Shown here: positions 18,000 to 28,119 of the stretch, in pieces | Layout: every line of letters starts with the position of its first letter | Position numbering within the stretch: position 1 is the first letter of the stretch | Origin: Paenibacillus algicola | GTDB taxonomy: Bacteria; Bacillota; Bacilli; Paenibacillales; Paenibacillaceae | Reading direction: 5' to 3' | DNA: 64,000 nucleotides | Assembly: GCF_005577435.1 (NCBI RefSeq) | Contig: NZ_CP040396.1 | Span: 1,005,501 to 1,069,500 of the forward strand | Position numbers and translations under genes: made by a program | The notes under the pieces: model-generated | Databases searched by the model: none | Seen by the model: the letters and a program-made list of their open reading frames with translations, nothing else | Told to the model about the DNA's origin: nothing

Positions 18000-18953
18000 T
18001 TACCGGCAGCATTCGTTCGCAATACTGGTGCTGCCGGAGCGGGATTTACATAATTTTTTGATTCGTGTCGCTTCTTCAATGATGTCATCCACGCTGTGGA
18101 AGCTTTCGCTTTGATTGGTGACGACGGCAATGGATATGGACACCAGCGGGATCTGGCCGTAGACGCCAGAGCGCCCATCACCCATCACGTAATTGTTCTG
18201 GAGATCTTCTTGCTTGTACAGGCTGCTCTTGAGTGCTTCAAACTGTTCGATGACCTGACTGCAGGAGTTGGCGTAGCTATGATGGTTCAAAATGACGATG
18301 AAATCATCCCCGCCGATATGTCCCAGAAAAGAGCCGGGTCCTTGAAACGCTTCCCGCAGCAGATTGGCCGTCGCCTGGATCAGAACGTCGCCCATCTTGA
18401 AGCCGTAGCTATCATTGTACGATTTGAAGTAGTCGAGATCAACGTACAGCACACTGAACTGTTCCAGCAATACGGTCTTCTGAAGCTGCTCATCAATCAT
18501 ATGATTGCCCGGCAGTCCAGTCAGCGAATTGAGATAGGCTGCTTTCTCCGCCCGGATGTCGGCGACCTCCAGGAGCAGCCTGCGAATGCTTACAGCACCT
18601 AACAGCTGGTCTTCCCGAAGGACCAGTACGACATCATACAATTCCTCCTCTGCCCGGTTCATCGCCTGAAGGCTGACATCAATGATGGATTCGCTCGCAT
18701 CCACGACAAGTGGACAGCGGTTCATAATCAGCTTGACCGGGCGCTGAATGTAGATGTTATAGCCATATTGGGTTCCCACATGCTGATAAAACCGGTTGCG
18801 TGTCAGCAGAGCAGGCTTGCCGGTCTCCCCGACAACAGCGATGCCTTCCAGCCTGTGGCTCTGCTTGAACCATTCGTCTGCAACCCGGCAATTGGTATCC
18901 GGGGAGACGACGGGAATGGTCTCGGCAATGTCGCCGATTTGTGCCAGCGTCAA
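18000..18953 (-). CDS. CBS-like plus GGDEF domain protein (diguanylate cyclase)
   Basis: A 317-residue protein. Residues about 1-130 look like a CBS-pair sensor (IPVVSPDTNCRVADEW, LEGIAVVGETGKPALLTRN). The C-terminal 165 residues are a GGDEF domain with LTGLPGNHMIDEQL, VLYVDLDYFKSYNDSYG and the signature GGDDF in HIGGDDFIVIL. GGDDF is compatible with activity; no RxxD inhibitory site precedes it. The start is inferred to be TTG 18953, because GAGGAGGAG lies seven bases upstream, whereas upstream ATGs have no site. It follows the EAL gene by 64 bases on the same strand. Together the two genes carry the EAL-CBS-GGDEF architecture that many Firmicutes encode in one protein. Confidence 0.78.
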   Translation of the reverse strand: MTLAQIGDIAETIPVVSPDTNCRVADEWFKQSHRLEGIAVVGETGKPALLTRNRFYQHVGTQYGYNIYIQRPVKLIMNRCPLVVDASESIIDVSLQAMNRAEEELYDVVLVLREDQLLGAVSIRRLLLEVADIRAEKAAYLNSLTGLPGNHMIDEQLQKTVLLEQFSVLYVDLDYFKSYNDSYGFKMGDVLIQATANLLREAFQGPGSFLGHIGGDDFIVILNHHSYANSCSQVIEQFEALKSSLYKQEDLQNNYVMGDGRSGVYGQIPLVSISIAVVTNQSESFHSVDDIIEEATRIKKLCKSRSGSTSIANECCR

Positions 18954-19017
18954 GTCGACTCTCCTCCTCGTCAAGCCTTTCATTACGAACGGGCATCCGG
19001 GCCCGCCACCGCTCTGC

Positions 19018-19890
19018 TTACATCGATGTCTTCTCACAGACAGGCAGTGAAGCGGTCTGCAGCTCGGTAGCCGGTCGTCCAATGGCATAGCCCTGCCCGT
19101 ATTCAATCCCTTCCTGTTGTAAAAAAACAAATTCCTCCCGCGCCTCAATGCCTTCTGCAATGATATGCGTCCCGGATTCCGCAGCAAACTCCTGCAGCAG
19201 CTTGACGATCCGCTGTTGATTTGGGCACTGGTGGACGTTTCGGATCAGCGATTTATCCAGCTTGATGAATTCAGGCTTCAGGCTCACAATCGCCTTCAGG
19301 CTGTTATAGCCAGAGCCTGCATCGTCAATAGCCACGCGAAAGCCTTGGGCGCGGTAATGGTACAGGATGCGTTCAAATTCCACGTAATCATGGACCGCCT
19401 GCTTCTCGGTCAGCTCGAAGACTACCTGCTTCGGCGACAGGCCGTATCTGGACAGCAGCTGCAATGTTTCACCACTGCGATAGTTGGTATCCAGCAGCAC
19501 TTGAGGATGGATATTGATGAAGATCACAGTATCTCGAGGCTTGTCCGAACGCGTTAACGCAGCGCAGAAGCGATTAAAGGACAAATCCCGGCTGGCACGC
19601 TCAAAGGCAAATACCTGATCGGTATGTCCAATAAAATCATAAAAAGCTTCTGTATTCGGAAACAAAGAAGAGGCCGGCGGACGGTTCAGCACCTCATAGC
19701 CGAGAGGACTGCCCTCCTGCAGGCTGATGACCGGCTGGAAATACGTCGTCAGCGATTGGTCCCGGATCATCCCCCGCAGAGCATGATAACGTTTCAGAGA
19801 GACCATGTACTGCCGGATGACGTCAAACAGGTAAGTCATAGGTTTATTAACACCTGGAGAATTCTGTGAAGAAAAGAGATGTGTTTTCAT
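19018..19890 (-). CDS. EAL domain cyclic-di-GMP phosphodiesterase
   Basis: A 290-residue cytoplasmic EAL protein. Catalytic positions are visible in order: YEVLNRP (EAL signature), VIFINIHP (Asn), VFELTEK (Glu), AIDDAGSGYNSL (Asp-Asp), FIKLDKSL (Lys) and IAEGIE (Glu). All metal ligands expected of an active phosphodiesterase are therefore present. It would hydrolyse cyclic-di-GMP to pGpG. About 40 residues precede the domain. An AAGGACGG site lies upstream of ATG. The GGDEF-bearing gene follows on the same strand, so the pair probably acts as one cyclic-di-GMP control module. Confidence 0.85.
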   Translation of the reverse strand: MKTHLFSSQNSPGVNKPMTYLFDVIRQYMVSLKRYHALRGMIRDQSLTTYFQPVISLQEGSPLGYEVLNRPPASSLFPNTEAFYDFIGHTDQVFAFERASRDLSFNRFCAALTRSDKPRDTVIFINIHPQVLLDTNYRSGETLQLLSRYGLSPKQVVFELTEKQAVHDYVEFERILYHYRAQGFRVAIDDAGSGYNSLKAIVSLKPEFIKLDKSLIRNVHQCPNQQRIVKLLQEFAAESGTHIIAEGIEAREEFVFLQQEGIEYGQGYAIGRPATELQTASLPVCEKTSM

Positions 19891-20172
19891 AATCCATCCG
19901 TCCTTTTATGCCTGAAGAAGCGAGGCGAGGTTCATGTTGTTTTGCCGCTATAGCCTTATACTATCACTATGTATATCGCACCGTGTTAACAGAATGTTAA
20001 ATTCGAAAGACGTAAGGAAGAAAAATAGAGCTGCATTCGCAGCAACGTCAACGCGTTCAGAATGCGAAATGGAGGATACTTTTGAAAGACGGGACTCTTG
20101 CTCTATAATAGAAAAGCTGGCTCCATAAAGCTGCACAGGAACAAGCATCCACAGAACAGGAGAACGTTCAAC

Positions 20173-21198
20173 ATGAATACCATTCAAAAAATGGCCGTGA
20201 TCGGCCTCGGACACATGGGCAAGCATATGATTCACCGGCTATTGCCTCAATTTAAAGGCCAAATCGAGCTGAGCGCCATTTGCGACAGCCATGAGGAAAG
20301 ACTGCGCAGAGAAGCCGCCGAGATCGCAGACAGCCCGCGCCTATACACAGATTACCGCCAGCTGCTGAATGAAACAGAGCTGGATATGGTATACATTGCG
20401 GTTCCGCCCTCCCTGCATGAGAACGTGGCGAAGATCGCGTTCGAGAAGGGGCTCCACGTATTCTGTGAGAAGCCGCTTGCGAACAGTCTGGAAGAAGCGA
20501 GAGTCATGACCGCCCTCGCGGAGCGAAGCGGAAAGATTCATGCCGTTCATTTCTCACTTCCGCTGGACCCGGCTGTGCTGAAGATGAAAGCGCTGCTGAA
20601 GGAGAGAGCCATCGGCGCGATTGCGGGCATGAATTTGTTCCTGGAATTCCCGCAGTGGCCCAGAGCCTGGCAGCATAATGCGTGGATTACATCCAGGCAG
20701 CAGGGCGGATATTTGCTGGAGGTGGGAATTCACTGGATTCAAATGATTCAGCAGGTGTTCGGACCCATCACTCATGTCCAGAGTCAAGTGACGTTTCCCG
20801 AAGATGCCTCCCAGTGCGAAAGCCTTGTGCGCGCTGTGCTGCGCCTGGAGGACGGCACGGACATTCAGTTGTCAGGAACCGACCGCCGGGAAGGTGATGA
20901 GCGAGTCTCGCTCGTCATCCATGGCGAAGAGGGGAGAATCGCCTTGGAGAACTGGCGGGACCTGCAGCTTGGCGGCCCGGCCGAAGCGGAGATGCAGCCG
21001 GTGCCATTGGATGATGTCTCTAGCCCGCTGCCAATGCTCAAGCAGTTTCTGCAGTGCATCCAGGGTGAACCCGGTGTCATCTTTAACTTCCACGACGGCT
21101 ATAACGCTCAGGTGATCCTGGAGGCTCTGCGTCATCCCGGTGAGGGCTGGGTGGATGTACGGGATCAGCTGCTCGGTTATTCCTCTGCCGAGATGTAA
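20173..21198 (+). CDS. Gfo/Idh/MocA family oxidoreductase
   Basis: A 341-residue NAD(P)-dependent oxidoreductase. The Rossmann fold starts at the N-terminus (MAVIGLGHMGKHMI). The family motif EKPLA is present in GLHVFCEKPLANS near residue 98, and the C-terminal domain contains GGYLLEVGIHWIQMIQQVFG, which carries the catalytic-site histidine. Substrates of the family are mostly sugars, inositols or their derivatives. A GGAGAA site precedes ATG 20173; earlier in-frame starts have none. It is monocistronic, divergent from the EAL gene and ends at a bidirectional terminator. Confidence 0.83.
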   Translation: MNTIQKMAVIGLGHMGKHMIHRLLPQFKGQIELSAICDSHEERLRREAAEIADSPRLYTDYRQLLNETELDMVYIAVPPSLHENVAKIAFEKGLHVFCEKPLANSLEEARVMTALAERSGKIHAVHFSLPLDPAVLKMKALLKERAIGAIAGMNLFLEFPQWPRAWQHNAWITSRQQGGYLLEVGIHWIQMIQQVFGPITHVQSQVTFPEDASQCESLVRAVLRLEDGTDIQLSGTDRREGDERVSLVIHGEEGRIALENWRDLQLGGPAEAEMQPVPLDDVSSPLPMLKQFLQCIQGEPGVIFNFHDGYNAQVILEALRHPGEGWVDVRDQLLGYSSAEM

Positions 21199-21253
21199 AC
21201 GGATCATCAGCAGGCATTCCGTCTTCTTGGCCTATGCGCACAATACTTTATTC

Positions 21254-21290
21254 AAAAAAGCTGACGTCACGGCTCGACGTCAGCTTCTTG
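21254..21290. terminator. Bidirectional terminator between convergent genes
   Basis: GCTGACGTC (21260-21268) and GACGTCAGC (21276-21284) form a perfect nine-pair stem. Six A precede it (a T tract for the minus strand) and a T-rich stretch follows, so it can serve both the oxidoreductase and the permease. Confidence 0.8.
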
Positions 21291-21319
21291 GCGTTCTTCA
21301 GACCAAGACCATGCCCCGG

Positions 21320-22654
21320 TTACGATACCCCCTCGGCATCGGCAATGGAGACGGCAGGTATTCTGCGCTTGATCCGTACGGCGCCGTAGTACAGCGAGCC
21401 AAGCAGCAGCCAGCTGAAGCCAAGCAGGAGCGAATCAAGGTCCAGCAGGGTAATCAGATACAGAATAAATCCGGCGCCCAGAAGCGGACAGAAGAACCGA
21501 AGAAGCAGGTTTCTCGCGCCCCGCTGCTTCTCCCGGAGGATATAGTGGGAAATGACCGAAAGGTTGACGAATAAGAACGCAGTCAGAGCACCGAAGCTCA
21601 CGAATTTGATCGCGGTGTCCAAACTCATAAACAACGCAGATAGCGAGATGATGCTGACCAGCACGATGTTGAATACGGGCGTGCGGAATTTAGGGTGAAT
21701 GGAGCCGAACGTCTTGGCAGGCAGAATGGCGCTCCGGCCCATCACGAACAGCAGGCGGGAGACAGTGGTCATGGAGGACATGCCCTGAGACAACACTGCG
21801 AAGATGACGACAAATGTATAGATGGAGGCCAGGCCGCTTCCGCCGATCGCCTGCATGAGTTCGAAGCCCGCCGACTCCGCATTAGCGAAGGTGAAGGACG
21901 GGTACATTTGCTGAATCAAATACGCCGTTACAAAATAAATCGCGCCCGCGATCAGAACGATGGCCATAATGGCGCGGGGGATCGTTTTCTTGGGGTCCTT
22001 GGTTTCTTCCGCCATCGTGGTGACCGAGTCGAAACCGAGGAACGAGAAGCAGACGAGGGAAGCACCGGCAAGGATGGTGGAGAAGGATACGCCGTCCGTC
22101 GAAGGCAGCGGATTCCAGCCTGCACTCAGGCCATATTCCGTTGCATTGTATACAATCAGTCCGCAGAAGCCGGCAATGAACAGAATCTGCATCGTCACGA
22201 ACACCTTGTTCAGGTTGGCGGAGGATTTAATTCCGATGATATTCACGACCATAATGACAAGCGTTAACGCCAGAATCCAGACAAAGGAGGGCACTGTGGT
22301 GAACTGGGCATTCAGGTTAATGCCGAACATAAGCACAGCCACGATACAGGAGAACAGATAATCCAGCAGAATGACCCAGCCGACCAGAAAGCCGGTAAAG
22401 GAATTCATGGATTTCGTGACATAGGTATAGGCGGAGCCCGATACCGGGAACGCCTTTGCCATCTGCGCATAGCTGGCCGCTGTAAAGATAATTGCGATAA
22501 AAGCCAGTACATAGGCAGCCAGCATCATCCCTCCGGAGCCTTCAGAGAGTACCCCGAAGCTGGTAAAAAAAATCATGGGAGACATCCAGGCCAGCCCCAT
22601 CGTCACCACATGTGTCATGGAAAGATTGCGTTTTAAAGTGATCTCTTTTGGCAT
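21320..22654 (-). CDS. APC-superfamily permease, likely guanidine or amine transporter
   Basis: A 444-residue integral membrane protein of the amino acid-polyamine-organocation superfamily. The N-terminal consensus segment reads MTHVVTMGLAWMSPMIFFTSFG, and twelve hydrophobic stretches can be counted. The conserved loop FLGFDSVTTMAEETKDPKKTIPRAI between segments 6 and 7 is diagnostic. It has an AAGGAGGAATG site and is divergent from the guanidine-I riboswitch operon, sharing about 270 bases of upstream DNA. I see no riboswitch in its own leader. Transport of guanidine or a related amine is inferred from position only. Confidence 0.8.
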   Translation of the reverse strand: MPKEITLKRNLSMTHVVTMGLAWMSPMIFFTSFGVLSEGSGGMMLAAYVLAFIAIIFTAASYAQMAKAFPVSGSAYTYVTKSMNSFTGFLVGWVILLDYLFSCIVAVLMFGINLNAQFTTVPSFVWILALTLVIMVVNIIGIKSSANLNKVFVTMQILFIAGFCGLIVYNATEYGLSAGWNPLPSTDGVSFSTILAGASLVCFSFLGFDSVTTMAEETKDPKKTIPRAIMAIVLIAGAIYFVTAYLIQQMYPSFTFANAESAGFELMQAIGGSGLASIYTFVVIFAVLSQGMSSMTTVSRLLFVMGRSAILPAKTFGSIHPKFRTPVFNIVLVSIISLSALFMSLDTAIKFVSFGALTAFLFVNLSVISHYILREKQRGARNLLLRFFCPLLGAGFILYLITLLDLDSLLLGFSWLLLGSLYYGAVRIKRRIPAVSIADAEGVS

Positions 22655-22863
22655 CTTTCATTCCTCCTTGTTATTGTCGTTCGTCGGCGGCAATGATTTT
22701 CTCGTGTTATATAATTTAACATTGTTGCAGGTAACGGTTCAAAAGACAACAACATTTTTTTCATAAAAATTAAAATACAGCCTTCGAATTTCAGAAAACT
22801 CATGCAAACCACCCCTTTTTTCGCCTGAAAAAACATTTTTATCACGATATTTACTCTTTTTGA

Positions 22864-22893
22864 TTGTTGGTTGCCTGCAATTTATGTTAGGAT
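22864..22893 (+). promoter_or_regulatory. Candidate sigma-A promoter of the guanidine operon
   Basis: TTGTTG (22864-22869), an 18-base spacer and TAGGAT (22888-22893) lie about 40 bases before the first conserved riboswitch base. Boxes are imperfect; spacing is acceptable. Confidence 0.4.
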
Positions 22894-22927
22894 ATTTAAC
22901 ACAAGAACAACAAAAGTGAATATAAAA

Positions 22928-23075
22928 GGTTTTCTAGGGTTCCGGGCTGCCAGGTGCAGCCGTCTGGTCCGAGAGAGAACGCATCGGGTGCCAGTGCCGG
23001 TGTACACGGCGGGACAAAAGCCCGGGAGAATGCATCAAAAGTTATCTTTTGACGTTCTTCCGGGCTTTTATATTT
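22928..23075 (+). promoter_or_regulatory. ykkC guanidine-I riboswitch with terminator platform
   Basis: Conserved aptamer blocks appear in order: TCTAGGGTTCCGG, TGGTCCGAGAGAG, then ACACGGCGGGACAAAAGCCCGGGAGA. These match the guanidine-I (ykkC subtype 1) class. The last block doubles as the left arm of a long hairpin: AAAAGCCCGGGAGAA and ATCAAAAG pair with CTTTTGAC and TTCTTCCGGGCTTTT, followed by TATATTT, an intrinsic terminator. Guanidine binding should hold the aptamer and prevent the terminator, turning on the downstream genes. The first start codon lies 24 bases after the terminator. The location directly upstream of DUF1989, carboxylase and allophanate hydrolase genes agrees with known members. 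Confidence 0.95.
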
Positions 23076-23095
23076 GAATAAGGGAGGCCATTCTC

Positions 23096-23818
23096 ATGAC
23101 AGCAGTGTTCAAGATGATGATTCCAGCGGGCGGTAAATGGTCCGCACAGGTAGGTCGGGGCAAGCAGATCCGAATCACGGCACAAGGAGAGCGGGCTAAT
23201 CTGGCCTGCATGCTGTACAACGCCAAATCTCCTGCCGAACGCTACAATATGCCGGATACGCTGAAGGCACAGCATACTGCGATGCTGACTGCCGGTCATG
23301 TGCTGATGAGTGATCAGGGAAAGGTGCTGGCATCGATGATCCAGGACGAGGTGGGCTGGCATGATTCTCTTTCGGGCTACACGACGAGACGGGGTACGGA
23401 TGAGAAGTACGGGTGGACTCGTTACCAGACGGAAGGGAATAAGTGGTACCGCAGCGGAGAAGAGAATTTCAAGGTGGAGCTCTTCCGCCACGGCCTGACA
23501 GGCAGGGACATGGTAGCGCCGGTTAATTTTTTCACAAAAATCGTATGTCAAAAGGATGGGGCCATGCGCTATGTAGAGCAGGCGGTGGCTCAGCAGACCG
23601 TGATCCTTCGAACAGAGATGGAGGTGCTGGTAGTATTCTCGAATACGCCAAGCCCGCTGGATCCCTCCGAGCACTATCTTAACGCTCCCATTGAGATCGA
23701 GATTTTGGACGCAGAGCCTGTGAAGGAAGATGATATTTGCGTGAATCGATGCGGGGAGAACCGCCGGGCATTTGAAAATACATGGCATGACAATGCGCTG
23801 TTGAAGGGGGCTTATTGA
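23096..23818 (+). CDS. DUF1989 urea-carboxylase-associated protein, likely carboxyguanidine deiminase subunit
   Basis: A 240-residue soluble DUF1989 protein. Features seen are [39 protein letters not shown], a [12 protein letters not shown] segment with Asp/His that may bind metal, and APVNFFTKI. In guanidine-degrading bacteria the two DUF1989 proteins between riboswitch and carboxylase together form carboxyguanidine deiminase, which converts carboxyguanidine to allophanate and ammonia. A GGGAGG site precedes ATG, just past the riboswitch terminator. The next DUF1989 gene starts one base after this stop region, so stoichiometric translation is likely. Confidence 0.82.
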   Translation: MTAVFKMMIPAGGKWSAQVGRGKQIRITAQGERANLACMLYNAKSPAERYNMPDTLKAQHTAMLTAGHVLMSDQGKVLASMIQDEVGWHDSLSGYTTRRGTDEKYGWTRYQTEGNKWYRSGEENFKVELFRHGLTGRDMVAPVNFFTKIVCQKDGAMRYVEQAVAQQTVILRTEMEVLVVFSNTPSPLDPSEHYLNAPIEIEILDAEPVKEDDICVNRCGENRRAFENTWHDNALLKGAY

Positions 23819-23819
23819 G

Positions 23820-24503
23820 ATGGAGAACCTAAGAGCGATGGAGGACAGACGGAGCGTGGCGGCTGCCGGGTATGATCAGACGATTTTGGCAGGGGACGGA
23901 TGGATGCATGATCTGCTGCCGGGTCAGGTGCTTCGGATCGTCGATGTGGAAGGCAATCAGGCCGTAGATACGCTGTTCTATTCAACAGAAGATCCTGCGG
24001 ATCACTATAGTGCAGTGGGGACGATCACAAGACAAGGCAGCCTGTATCTTACGACAGGCTCGGTGCTGGTTGCTGAATCCGGGCGGGAGCTGCTGAAGAT
24101 TACGGCCGATACCTGCGGACGTCACGATACGATCGGGGGCGCTTGCTCGGCGCAGAGCAACACGGTCCGGTATGCCCATGACACACTGCCGATGCACAAT
24201 TGCCGGGACACCTTTATGCTCATGCTGTCAGAGCGGAGTTCGTTTAGCAAGCGGGATTTGGCACCTAACGTGAATTTTTTTATGAATGTACCTGTGACGC
24301 CGGAGGGAGGCCTGACCTTTGAGGATGGCATTTCGGGACCGGGCCGGTATGTCGAGCTTACCGCTTTGGCTCCGGTAACCGTGCTGATCAGTAACTGCCC
24401 GCAGCTGAATAACCCGTGTAACGGCTACAACCCGACCCCTGCAAGAGTGCTGATCTGGGATGGAAATGGAGAAACAGGCGAAGGAGGCGAGGTCCATGTT
24501 TAA
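23820..24503 (+). CDS. Second DUF1989 protein, likely partner subunit of carboxyguanidine deiminase
   Basis: A 227-residue paralogue of the preceding protein. Shared landmarks are [39 protein letters not shown], the [13 protein letters not shown] segment containing the Cys/His metal-site candidates, and [12 protein letters not shown]. The two proteins resemble each other over most of their length, as expected for subunits of a hetero-oligomeric deiminase. The ATG follows the upstream stop almost directly, and the 3' end overlaps the carboxylase start by eight bases, so all steps are translationally linked. Confidence 0.82.
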   Translation: MENLRAMEDRRSVAAAGYDQTILAGDGWMHDLLPGQVLRIVDVEGNQAVDTLFYSTEDPADHYSAVGTITRQGSLYLTTGSVLVAESGRELLKITADTCGRHDTIGGACSAQSNTVRYAHDTLPMHNCRDTFMLMLSERSSFSKRDLAPNVNFFMNVPVTPEGGLTFEDGISGPGRYVELTALAPVTVLISNCPQLNNPCNGYNPTPARVLIWDGNGETGEGGEVHV

Positions 24504-27500
24504 GAAGGTTCTGATTGCTAACCGGGGCGCAATTGCGGTTCGGATCGAGCGTACCCTGCGTCAAATGGGAATTCCATCGGTGGCCGTGTACACCAAGGCG
24601 GACCAGGACAGCCTGCACGTCTATCAGGGGGATGAGGCGGTGCAGATCGGGGAAGGCCCGGCCAAAGAAAGCTATGTCAATGCTGAGCTGATTCTGCGTA
24701 CCGCACTGGAGGTAGGTGCTGATGCGATTCACCCGGGTTATGGATTTTTGAGTGAGAATGCTGAATTCGCCAGGTCCTGTGCCAGAAACGGCATTACATT
24801 TATCGGTCCGTCTCCGGAGCATCTTGAGATGTTCGGACTGAAGCATACGGCGCGCTCCATGGCGCAGGCGGCAGGTGTGCCTCTGCTCCCCGGCACTGCA
24901 TTGATTACAGATGTGGAAGCAGCGGTTCATGCTGCGGAAGAGATTACTTATCCTGTGATCCTAAAAAGTACAGCCGGCGGCGGCGGCATCGGGATGCGAA
25001 TTTGTGATCATGCCGAGGCTCTGCGCGAGGCGTTCGATGCGGTAACCCGGCTCGCGATGACGAACTTTAACGATGGCGGTGTGTTTTTGGAAAAATATGT
25101 GGAGCGCGCGCGGCACGTGGAGGTGCAGATCTTTGGTAACGAGTATGGGGAGGCGGTGGCTCTCGGTGAGCGTGACTGCTCTGTGCAGCGAAGAAATCAG
25201 AAGATTATTGAGGAAACCCCGGCCCCCTGCTTCCCGGATCGGCTGCGCCATCGCATGCATGAGGATGCGCGCCAGCTGGCGCTTACGGCAGGCTACCGCA
25301 GCGCGGGAACGGTGGAGTTCCTGTATGACCCTGAAGACGAAAAATATTATTTCCTCGAGGTAAACACCCGACTGCAGGTGGAGCATGGCGTGACCGAGGA
25401 GGTGCTCGGCATTGATCTGGTGGAATGGATGATCCGGGAAGCTGCCGGGGATCTGCAGCAATTAAGTGCGAAAGCAGGGACGCCGCAGGGTCACAGCCTT
25501 CAGGTCCGGCTCTATGCCGAGGACGCGGTGAACAGCTTCCGTCCCAGCGATGGCATGATTGATCAGATTGTATGGCCGCGCAATACGCGTGTGGAAACCT
25601 GGATTCAGAACGGCGTGCAGGTTACGACGCTGTATGATCCTATGCTTGCGAAGCTCATTGTGCATGCTCCTGCCCGGGATGAAGCTATTCAGGCGATGAT
25701 GACCGCCCTTGGAGAGCTGAGGGTGTACGGGGTGACAACCAATAAGGCTTATATTGAAGGATTTTTGCAAACCCCGGCTTTTCAGGAGGGGAAAGTATAT
25801 ACACATATTCTGGATGGCTTCATGCCCACCGAGCTTGCGATTGAGGTGCTGGACGGCGGTGTTCAGACCACGGTGCAGGATGATCCCGGCCGGGTCGGAT
25901 ACTGGGATATCGGGGTTCCACCGTCTGGTCCAATGGACCGCCTGGCCTTCCGGACCGGGAACCGGCTGCTTGGTAATGACGATCAGGCTGCAGGCCTTGA
26001 AATGACGCTGCGCGGCGGGGCGTACCGATTCCGTGCAGATTTCAGAATCTGTCTCACCGGTGCTGACATGCAGGCGACCATAGACGGGGACAAGATCCCG
26101 ATGTATACGCCGATACCTGTGAAGGCGGGGTCCACGCTCACTCTTGGCGAGGCGCAATACGGTATGCGAGCCTATCTGCTCGTGGGCGGGGGCCTGGATA
26201 TGCCGTTGACCCTTGGCAGTGCGGCTACCTTTACACTTGGCGGCTTCGGGGGACATTCCGGCAGTGCATTGCGAGCGGGTGCGGTGCTTGGCGTCCATCC
26301 CGGCCCGCCTGAAGATAGCGCGCCGCTCCTTGCCGGGCTGCCACCAGCCTCGGTACCTCAGCTCGGTCGGGAGTGGAATATTGGCGTCATTCCGGGCCCG
26401 CATTGTACCGCGGAGTATGTGCTCCCGGAGTACTTGGAGCAGCTGACGACAACTTCGTGGGAGGTTCACTTCAACAGCTCACGCACCGGCGTGCGGCTTG
26501 TGGGTCCCGCACCGCTGTGGGCCCGGGAGGACGGCGGGGATGCCGGACTGCACCCCTCCAACATTCATGACAATGCCTATGCGATAGGTGCTCTGGATTT
26601 GACCGGCGACATGCCGATTCTGCTCGGTCCGGACGGACCGAGTCTCGGCGGCTTTGTCTGTCCGGTGACCACAGCCACAGCCGAGCTATGGAAGCTCGGA
26701 CAGCTGCATCCTGGCGATCGTGTTTCCTTCACGCTCATCACCGTGGAAGAAGCAGAGCAGCTGCGCCGTGAGCAGGAAAGCTATCTCAGCACGCTTGCGA
26801 ATCATCCGGCCTTGCCAGCGCTTCCGGCACAATCCAGCGGAAACTACATGCCGCTCCTTGCTTACGAAGAAGAGGGTCGCCGCTTTCCGATGGCCATCCG
26901 CTGCTCCGGAGATGAGAATTTGCTGATTGAGTATGGGGAGCGCGAGCTGGATCTGCTATACCGTTTTCAAGTGTATGTGCTGATGCAGGCTATTGAAGAC
27001 AGCGGCCAGATTCCATATATCGAGATGACCCCGGGCATCCGTTCCTTGCAGATTCATCTGGATGCATCCAAGATGACGGTCAAGGAAGCGGCAGTCATGA
27101 TTCTGGGACTGGATCAAGCTCTGCCTCCGCTGGATTCGATTGAAGTACCATCCCGGATCGTTAAGCTGCCCTTGTCGTGGGATGATCCAGCAACCCAGCT
27201 TGCGATTGAGCGTTATCAGCAGAACGTGCGCCCGGATGCGCCTTGGTGTCCGAGCAATCTGGAGTTTATCCGCCGGATGAACGGTCTCGGCTCGCATGAT
27301 GAAGTTGCAGAGGTCGTGTTTAATGCCTCCTATCTTGTGATGGGGCTTGGAGATGTGTATCTGGGTGCGCCGGTAGCTGTCCCGCTGGATCCCCGGCATC
27401 GCCTCGTAACAACAAAGTATAACCCAGCGAGAACCTGGACGCCGGAAAATGCCGTTGGCATCGGCGGAGCCTATCTGTGCATCTACGGGATGGAAGGACC

Positions 27501-28119
27501 GGGAGGCTATCAGTTTGTTGGCCGGACGGTACAGATGTGGAACAAGCATCGCGAAACCGTTAATTTTGAAAAAGGGAAGCCTTGGCTGCTGCGGTTTTTT
27601 GACCAGATTCAGTTCTATCCGGTGACTCAGGAGGAGCTGCTGCAATACCGGGAGGATTTCCCGCGCGGGCGCTTTGAGGTTGAGGTGGAGGAGACGACGT
27701 TCCGTCTAGGCGATTATCTGAAATGGCTGACGGACATTCAGGAGGAATCCTCGGTCTTTCGGAATCGGCAGCAGGCGTCATTCCAGCAGGAGCGGGAGCG
27801 GTGGAGAGAGCTGGGAATTGCGGAATATGTGTCGGAGGCTGAATCGGCTGGATCCGAGGAGCAGGAGCAGCTGCCTGAAGGCAGTGTCGGCATTAACAGC
27901 TCCATGTCCGGCAGTGTTTGGAAGGTGCTCGTCAGCCCGGGGGATGAGGTTCGAAAGGGAGACACTCTTTTAATAGAAGAAAGTATGAAAATGGAGTTCC
28001 ATCAGGTGGCCCCGTTTGACGGAATTGTGGCTGCCGTATACGCCAATGCCGGGGCCGAGGTTAAAGCTGGCGACTGCATTGTCGCATTATTTCCGGTCGA
28101 GAAGGAGGCGATGGTCTAA
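24496..28119 (+). CDS. Biotin-dependent guanidine (urea-type) carboxylase
   Basis: A 1207-residue multidomain enzyme. Residues 1-450 are the biotin carboxylase half ([20 protein letters not shown]-grasp [14 protein letters not shown], and [15 protein letters not shown]). Residues about 455-770 resemble the KipA/AHS2 carboxyltransferase domain ([36 protein letters not shown]), and about 790-1000 the KipI/AHS1 domain ([31 protein letters not shown]). The C-terminus is a biotinyl domain with the modified lysine in EESMKMEFH near residue 1163. The riboswitch and DUF1989 partners argue that the substrate is guanidine, giving carboxyguanidine, rather than urea. ATG 24496 is chosen for its AAGGAGG site; it overlaps the upstream stop. 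Confidence 0.88.
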   Translation: MFKKVLIANRGAIAVRIERTLRQMGIPSVAVYTKADQDSLHVYQGDEAVQIGEGPAKESYVNAELILRTALEVGADAIHPGYGFLSENAEFARSCARNGITFIGPSPEHLEMFGLKHTARSMAQAAGVPLLPGTALITDVEAAVHAAEEITYPVILKSTAGGGGIGMRICDHAEALREAFDAVTRLAMTNFNDGGVFLEKYVERARHVEVQIFGNEYGEAVALGERDCSVQRRNQKIIEETPAPCFPDRLRHRMHEDARQLALTAGYRSAGTVEFLYDPEDEKYYFLEVNTRLQVEHGVTEEVLGIDLVEWMIREAAGDLQQLSAKAGTPQGHSLQVRLYAEDAVNSFRPSDGMIDQIVWPRNTRVETWIQNGVQVTTLYDPMLAKLIVHAPARDEAIQAMMTALGELRVYGVTTNKAYIEGFLQTPAFQEGKVYTHILDGFMPTELAIEVLDGGVQTTVQDDPGRVGYWDIGVPPSGPMDRLAFRTGNRLLGNDDQAAGLEMTLRGGAYRFRADFRICLTGADMQATIDGDKIPMYTPIPVKAGSTLTLGEAQYGMRAYLLVGGGLDMPLTLGSAATFTLGGFGGHSGSALRAGAVLGVHPGPPEDSAPLLAGLPPASVPQLGREWNIGVIPGPHCTAEYVLPEYLEQLTTTSWEVHFNSSRTGVRLVGPAPLWAREDGGDAGLHPSNIHDNAYAIGALDLTGDMPILLGPDGPSLGGFVCPVTTATAELWKLGQLHPGDRVSFTLITVEEAEQLRREQESYLSTLANHPALPALPAQSSGNYMPLLAYEEEGRRFPMAIRCSGDENLLIEYGERELDLLYRFQVYVLMQAIEDSGQIPYIEMTPGIRSLQIHLDASKMTVKEAAVMILGLDQALPPLDSIEVPSRIVKLPLSWDDPATQLAIERYQQNVRPDAPWCPSNLEFIRRMNGLGSHDEVAEVVFNASYLVMGLGDVYLGAPVAVPLDPRHRLVTTKYNPARTWTPENAVGIGGAYLCIYGMEGPGGYQFVGRTVQMWNKHRETVNFEKGKPWLLRFFDQIQFYPVTQEELLQYREDFPRGRFEVEVEETTFRLGDYLKWLTDIQEESSVFRNRQQASFQQERERWRELGIAEYVSEAESAGSEEQEQLPEGSVGINSSMSGSVWKVLVSPGDEVRKGDTLLIEESMKMEFHQVAPFDGIVAAVYANAGAEVKAGDCIVALFPVEKEAMV

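Noticed and set aside
18003..18037. CCGGCAGC/GCTGCCGG inverted repeat as a terminator
   Set aside because: It lies within the coding end of the GGDEF gene and has no T tract in the right direction.
21695..22267. Plus-strand ORF opposite the APC permease
   Set aside because: Antisense shadow of a clear twelve-segment transporter.
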